Of a stretch of 5,751 nucleotides of DNA, positions 1 through 2,752 are shown in pieces (the stretch's first letter is position 1; each line of letters opens with the position of its first letter). The translations under genes and the position numbers were made by a program. The stretch comes from DASZVN01 sp035547055 (GTDB lineage Bacteria; Pseudomonadota; Alphaproteobacteria; Rhizobiales; Methylopilaceae): positions 1 through 5,751 of the forward strand of contig DASZVN010000104.1 of NCBI GenBank assembly GCA_035547055.1. The letters run 5' to 3'. A model generated the notes under the pieces. The model saw only the letters and a program-made list of their open reading frames with translations, had not been told where the DNA came from and did not search any database.

Positions 1-1412
1 AAGACCAGCTCGGACGACCAGCACGCGGCCGCCGCGGCGGCGAGGCCGGGCCAGACGCCGGTGGCGACGCCGGCCAGCATCGCCGCGCCGAGCGCAGTGG
101 TCTCGACGTTCCGCGGCCGCTCGACCGGCAAGCCCAGCACATCGGCGAGGAACTGGCAGAGCCAGTCGTTGGCCGCCATCCCGCCGTCGATGCGGAGAGT
201 CGCCAGCGCGCCGGTGCCCGCCGCGGCCATTGCCCCGACGAGGTCGGCGGTCTGGTAGGCCACCGCCTCCAGCGCGGCGCGGGCGAGATGCGCCGGGCCG
301 GCATCGAAGCCGAGGCCAGCGATGAGCCCACGCGCGCCGGGATCCCAGTACGGCGCGCCGAGGCCCACGAAGGCCGGCACCAGGAAGACGCGGTGGTCGT
401 CCGGCACCGTCGCCGCCAGCGCCGCCGTCTCCGCCGCGTCCCGGACGACGCCGAGGCCGTCGCGCAGCCATTTGATCGCCGCGCCGGCGACGAAGATCGC
501 GCCCTCCAGCGCATAGGTCGCCTCGCCGCCGAGACGCCAGGCGGTAGTGGCGAGGAGACCGCTCGGCGAGCCGACCGGGTGCTGGCCGGTGTTGGCGAGG
601 ATGAAGGCGCCGGTGCCATAGGTCGCCTTGGCCATGCCGGGCCGGAGGCAGCCCTGGCCGATCAGCGCGGCCTGCTGGTCGCCCGCCATGCCGGCGACCG
701 GGACGGGCGCGCCGAAGAGCGCCGGCTCGGTCATGCCGAGGACCGCCGCGTTGTCGACCACCTCGGGCAGCAGCGTGGGCGGCACCGCGAACAGGCGCAG
801 CAGTTCCGCGTCCCAGCGCTGGCGATGGATATCGTAGAGGAGCGTGCGCGAGGCGTTGGCGGCGTCGGTGGCGTGCACCCTGCCGCCGGTCAGCCGCCAC
901 AGGAGGAAGCTGTCGATGGTGCCAAAGGCGAGCGCCCCGCGCGCGGCCTCGCCGCGAGCGCCCTCGACATGGTCGAGCAGCCACGCGAGCTTGGTCGCGG
1001 AGAAATAGGGGTCGAGCACGAGGCCGGTCTTCGCCCGCACCGGCGGCTCGGCGCCCTCCTCCCGCAGCCGGGCGCATACCGCAGCGGTGCGGCGGTCCTG
1101 CCAGACGATGGCGCGATGGACCGGCCGGCCGCTCGCGCGCTCCCAGAGCGCGGTGGTCTCGCGCTGGTTGGCGATGCCGATGGCGGCGAGGTCGCCGGCC
1201 GCGAGGCCGGCCTTCGCCACCGCCTCGCGCACGGTCGCGACCGTGGCCTGCCAGATCTCCTCGAGATCGTGCTCGACCAGGCCGTCGCCGGGAAAGTGCT
1301 GGGCCAGCGGCCGCTGCGCCACCGCCCGCACCTGCCCGCGCCGGTCGAAGACGATGGCCCGGGTCGAGGTCGTGCCCTGGTCGATCGCAAGAATGAAGCG
1401 CCCGTCGGCCAT
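1..1412 (-). CDS. glpK: Glycerol kinase GlpK, FGGY family (3' end outside window)
   Basis: Cytoplasmic enzyme converting glycerol and ATP to sn-glycerol-3-phosphate. The minus strand reads without a stop from ATG at 1412 to the window edge, giving 470 codons; family members are about 500 residues, so about 30 are missing. Visible landmarks: phosphate-binding DQGTTSTR (11-18), NQRETT (82-87, with the glycerol-contacting R84 and E85), IVWQDRRT (102-109), DPYFSATKLAWLLDH (134-148, FGGY signature 1), the catalytic GDQQAAL segment (D245, Q246), YGTGAF (265-270), VPAFVGLGAPYWDP (345-358), the second FGGY signature from G362 to E382, and IDGGMAANDWL (408-418). E. coli GlpK aligns almost throughout. 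The loop before GDQQ is short (GMTEPALFGAPVPVAG). It lacks the GGKGGTR fructose-1,6-bisphosphate loop of E. coli, and Ala231 sits where Gram-positive enzymes carry the HPr-phosphorylated His, so neither control is expected. The gene is divergent from the DUF3108 gene. Identification is secure. Confidence 0.97.
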   Translation of the reverse strand, partial: MADGRFILAIDQGTTSTRAIVFDRRGQVRAVAQRPLAQHFPGDGLVEHDLEEIWQATVATVREAVAKAGLAAGDLAAIGIANQRETTALWERASGRPVHRAIVWQDRRTAAVCARLREEGAEPPVRAKTGLVLDPYFSATKLAWLLDHVEGARGEAARGALAFGTIDSFLLWRLTGGRVHATDAANASRTLLYDIHRQRWDAELLRLFAVPPTLLPEVVDNAAVLGMTEPALFGAPVPVAGMAGDQQAALIGQGCLRPGMAKATYGTGAFILANTGQHPVGSPSGLLATTAWRLGGEATYALEGAIFVAGAAIKWLRDGLGVVRDAAETAALAATVPDDHRVFLVPAFVGLGAPYWDPGARGLIAGLGFDAGPAHLARAALEAVAYQTADLVGAMAAAGTGALATLRIDGGMAANDWLCQFLADVLGLPVERPRNVETTALGAAMLAGVATGVWPGLAAAAAACWSSELV

Positions 1413-1413
1413 G

Positions 1414-1423
1414 CCCTCCCCCT
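1414..1423 (-). promoter_or_regulatory. Ribosome binding site of glpK
   Basis: On the minus strand a purine tract AGGGGGAGGG lies directly ahead of the ATG at 1412. Depending on which G-rich core pairs with 16S rRNA, the spacing is about 2 to 6 bases. The tract supports this ATG, and the start also fits the normal GlpK N-terminus. Confidence 0.6.
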
Positions 1424-1440
1424 GCCGCAGTCCCGGCGCG

Positions 1441-1446
1441 GTTATA
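1441..1446 (-). promoter_or_regulatory. Candidate -10 box for glpK
   Basis: Read on the minus strand this is TATAAC, one mismatch from TATAAT, in an otherwise very GC-rich stretch. It would place transcription start near 1434 and give a leader of about 22 bases. No good TTGACA-like -35 box lies 16-18 bases upstream (the bases there are C-rich), so the promoter would be weak or activator-dependent. The palindrome at 1469-1488 lies where an activator would bind. Confidence 0.4.
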
Positions 1447-1468
1447 GCAGCCGCGGCCCTGTGGGGTT

Positions 1469-1488
1469 GGCATCGGCCTGCCGATGCC
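1469..1488. promoter_or_regulatory. Perfect 9-bp-arm palindrome, candidate operator
   Basis: GGCATCGGC and GCCGATGCC are exact reverse complements separated by CT. The element lies in the divergent region, centred about 44 bases upstream of the predicted glpK transcription start. That is a usual place for a dimeric activator, or for a repressor blocking the -35 region. A two-base loop is too small for a good RNA hairpin, which favours a DNA operator. The regulator cannot be named. Confidence 0.4.
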
Positions 1489-1511
1489 CATGTGCGATCC
1501 CGCTGTTGGAG

Positions 1512-1528
1512 GGCATGCGACGCATGCC
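1512..1528. promoter_or_regulatory. Second perfect palindrome in the divergent region
   Basis: GGCATGCG and CGCATGCC are exact reverse complements around a single A. The outer GGCAT/ATGCC half-sites are the same as in the palindrome at 1469-1488, but the half-sites are closer together (7 bases between them instead of 10). The centres of the two palindromes are about 41 bases apart, close to four helical turns. It may be a second operator of the same or a related regulator, lying upstream of the rightward promoter candidate. Confidence 0.33.
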
Positions 1529-1552
1529 TGCGCGACGAGGGGGCCCCGCGAT

Positions 1553-1583
1553 TTGACGGGATGGCGCGGAACTGGAATTGCTA
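1553..1583 (+). promoter_or_regulatory. Candidate promoter of the DUF3108 gene
   Basis: TTGACG at 1553-1558 is a good -35 box. The -10 side is poor: TTGCTA at 1578-1583 with a 19-base spacer, or AATTGC at 1576-1581 with a 17-base spacer. Weak -10 boxes are common in alphaproteobacterial housekeeping promoters. The leader to the start codon would be about 40 bases and contains the small palindrome GCTGC-C-GCAGC at 1591-1601. Confidence 0.3.
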
Positions 1584-1620
1584 GGCTCTAGCTGCCGCAG
1601 CAAGCCAGCGGGCGCGGCGA

Positions 1621-1625
1621 AGGAG
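1621..1625 (+). promoter_or_regulatory. Shine-Dalgarno that decides the DUF3108 start
   Basis: AGGAG ends seven bases before TTG at 1633 but only one base before the in-frame GTG at 1627, so it supports the TTG start. In-frame GTG 1681 and ATG 1687 would remove most of the signal peptide and have no such site. Confidence 0.55.
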
Positions 1626-1632
1626 AGTGGAC

Positions 1633-2451
1633 TTGAGCGGCCTCGGACCTCGCCCTGCGGCGTGCGCGCTGGCGGCGTCGGTGCTCATGACCGCGCTCGG
1701 CAGCGGCGAAGCCGCGGCCGAAACCCGCTTCCAGGCGCACTACAACGCCTATCTCGCGATCCTGCCGATCACCTTCGCCACCGGCACGGTGACCGCGACG
1801 CTCGACCGGCCGGGCCACTACGTCGTCGACCTGGCAGCCTCCGGCATCGGCTTCGGCCTCACCGCCAAGGCGACCGGCCACATTGCCGACAAGGTAGTGC
1901 CGGCGACCACCGCCATCGACACCCGCGCCAGCGGCGAGGGCACCCAGACCATCCGCATGGCGATGGCCGGCGGCGCCGTCTCGTTCGACCAGGTGCGCCC
2001 GCCTCTGCCGCCGCGGCCGCGGGTGCCGATCACCGACGCCGACCGCCGCGGCGTGATCGATCCGGTGTCGGCGCTCCTGATCCCGACCGACAGCGACCGC
2101 CTGTCGCCGTCGATGTGCCAGCGCACGCTGCCGATCTTCGAGGGCACCGAGCGCTTCGACATCGTCCTGAGCTATCTCCGCACCGAGCAGGTCAAGAGCG
2201 GCCGCGGCTATCACGGCCCGGTGCTGGTCTGCCGCGCCCGCTACCGCGCCATCGCCGGCCACCGGCGCGGCGCCCGGCAGGTCGAGTACATGGAGCACAA
2301 CAACACCATCGAGGCCTGGCTGGCGCCGGTTCCCGACGCCCATCTCCTGGTGCCCTGGCGCGTCTCGCTCGGCACCATCGTCGGCACGCTGGTGATCGAG
2401 GCCGACCGCTTCGGCGCCACCACCGACAGCGCCGCCCGGGTGGCGAATTGA
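1633..2451 (+). CDS. DUF3108 domain protein, exported
   Basis: Predicted 272-residue protein of the DUF3108 family; its biochemical role is unknown and no function is assigned here. The first ~29 residues look like a signal peptide: an Arg-containing start, an Ala/Leu/Val core and a likely AAA|E cleavage after residue 29, so the mature protein should be periplasmic. Family-like segments in order: FQAHYNAYLAILPI near the mature N-terminus, the Pro-rich PPLPPRPRVPIT, RRGVIDPVSALLIP (138-151), CQRTLPIFEGTERFDIVLSY (C162 onward), GPVLVCRARYRAIAGHR (C200), YMEHNNTIEAWLAP (219-232) and LVPWRVSLGTIVGTLVIEADRF (239-260). This pattern matches alphaproteobacterial members as remembered. The two cysteines of the mature part could form a disulfide. 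C11 is not in a convincing lipobox. TTG is chosen over GTG at 1627 from ribosome-site spacing; the difference is two residues. In related genomes, as I recall, this family often precedes the helicase found here. Confidence 0.85.
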   Translation: MSGLGPRPAACALAASVLMTALGSGEAAAETRFQAHYNAYLAILPITFATGTVTATLDRPGHYVVDLAASGIGFGLTAKATGHIADKVVPATTAIDTRASGEGTQTIRMAMAGGAVSFDQVRPPLPPRPRVPITDADRRGVIDPVSALLIPTDSDRLSPSMCQRTLPIFEGTERFDIVLSYLRTEQVKSGRGYHGPVLVCRARYRAIAGHRRGARQVEYMEHNNTIEAWLAPVPDAHLLVPWRVSLGTIVGTLVIEADRFGATTDSAARVAN

Positions 2452-2659
2452 GTCCCGCCGCGCGCCCGCCGAGTCGAGCCTGGATCAAAGAACGAACATC
2501 GGAGTTGATCCGATTCGTGCAGGATTCGTTCCCGCTTCGATCGAAGTCATAAAGGAAGGATTTACCTTGGCTGAAATTTCGTCGACTCGGCGGCGACGCC
2601 TGAAGACTCGGCCTCCCTGGTGCGGGAACGAATCGCGACTCGCCGCGAGTCAGCGATTC
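2450..2659. repeat. Dense cluster of ten GANTC (CcrM-type) sites
   Basis: GANTC begins at 2450, 2471, 2512, 2523, 2584, 2605, 2630, 2637, 2647 and 2655. All four central bases occur, and most copies are flanked as CGANTCG. The first site overlaps the TGA stop of the DUF3108 gene. A manual scan of the rest of the window found only two more (197-201 inside glpK and 4328-4332 inside the helicase gene). GANTC is the target of CcrM, the adenine methyltransferase of many Alphaproteobacteria, and methylated GANTC is read by the transcription factor GcrA. The enrichment is directly visible; a regulatory role is inference. Confidence 0.75.
2523..2634. repeat. 13-bp perfect inverted repeat with 86-base spacing
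   Basis: GATTCGTTCCCGC at 2523-2535 is the exact reverse complement of GCGGGAACGAATC at 2622-2634. In RNA the two arms could close a large domain containing the small hairpins and the putative leader-ORF start. The right arm overlaps the left side of the hairpin at 2629-2660, so the two structures exclude each other. The arms also resemble termini of a small insertion, but no target duplication was found. Confidence 0.5.
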
Positions 2660-2695
2660 GGCCCGGCTTTGTTCCATCTACGTTCGTCCCGCTGA
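2567..2695 (+). CDS. Possible 42-residue basic leader peptide
   Basis: Speculative. TTG at 2567 lies six bases after the purine tract AAAGGAAGGA (2551-2560) and opens 42 codons ending with TGA at 2693-2695. The peptide begins MAEISSTRRRRLKTR and stays Arg/Ser-rich; I recognise no family. It is in the same frame as the helicase gene, with 57 bases between its stop and the helicase ATG. The hairpin at 2629-2660 lies inside it, so translation could affect folding. AAGG (2556-2559) can pair with CCTT (2565-2568), which would weakly cover the start. The TTG start, short length and presence of competing structure mean it may not be translated at all. Confidence 0.22.
   Translation: MAEISSTRRRRLKTRPPWCGNESRLAASQRFGPALFHLRSSR
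2629..2660 (+). other. Strong hairpin, 14 bp with one bulged A
   Basis: CGAATCGC (2629-2636) pairs with GCGATTCG (2653-2660), and GACTCG (2637-2642) pairs with CGAGTC (2646-2651). The loop is CCG and A2652 is a single bulge. GGAAC at 2625-2629 could also meet GTTCC at 2671-2675 across a small internal loop, competing for C2629. The downstream bases are GC-rich, with only TTT at 2668-2670, so this is not a standard intrinsic terminator. Four GANTC sites make up most of the stem. Confidence 0.5.
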
Positions 2696-2714
2696 CGAAG
2701 CCCCTTCGGCGGCA

Positions 2715-2743
2715 TTGTCAAGCCCGCCGCGACCCGGTACCCG
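2715..2743 (+). promoter_or_regulatory. Candidate promoter close to the helicase start
   Basis: TTGTCA at 2715-2720 is one mismatch from the -35 consensus. Seventeen bases later the -10 position reads TACCCG, which is poor. If used, transcription would begin about 2750, only a few bases before the ATG at 2753, giving a nearly leaderless mRNA. That would agree with the lack of a Shine-Dalgarno sequence there. Confidence 0.22.
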
Positions 2744-2752
2744 ACCCCTTCG

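Larger units (their letters stand above)
2452..2752. other. Structured, GANTC-rich intergenic region before the helicase
   Basis: This gap of about 300 bases has no clearly supported gene. The 110 bases from 2471 to 2580 contain 51 G or C (46% by direct count), far below the surrounding genes. It carries a 7-bp inverted repeat (GGATCAA 2482-2488 with TTGATCC 2505-2511), a 12-bp palindrome CTTCGATCGAAG (2535-2546), a GNRA-type mini-hairpin (GGCG-GCGA-CGCC, 2589-2600), a small inverted repeat TTCGTC/GACGAA (2683-2699) and the larger elements listed separately. No DnaA box, CtrA-type TTAA-N7-TTAA site or tRNA was seen. No inverted repeat is followed directly by a T-run, so no intrinsic terminator for the DUF3108 gene is called. 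Confidence 0.7.

Noticed and set aside
288..1556. Long plus-strand open frame opposite glpK (422 codons)
   Set aside because: It is Arg/Ala/Gly-rich with no recognisable domain and lies antisense to a clear glycerol kinase. GC-rich codon bias readily creates such frames.
1578..2552. Plus-strand frame overlapping the DUF3108 gene in another frame and running to 2552
   Set aside because: It is Arg/Pro-rich without domain similarity over the DUF3108 gene. Only the last ~25 residues are intergenic, and these have no own start.
2523..2634. Small transposable element (MITE) bounded by the 13-bp inverted repeat
   Set aside because: No flanking direct target duplication was seen, and the right arm continues into another hairpin, so the ends are not clean. 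A same-genome search for copies would settle it.
2450..2660. Chromosomal replication origin suggested by the clustered methylation sites and lower G+C
   Set aside because: No DnaA boxes, no CtrA-type sites and no AT-rich unwinding tract were found, and the neighbours are not typical origin genes.
2629..2675. Intrinsic terminator of the DUF3108 gene
   Set aside because: The stem is strong, but no T-run follows it; the nearest is TTT eight bases later, after a GC-rich stretch.
2482..2700. tRNA or CRISPR array
   Set aside because: There is no cloverleaf with a TTC-loop and acceptor stem, and the GANTC sites are only five bases with irregular spacing, so they are not CRISPR repeats.
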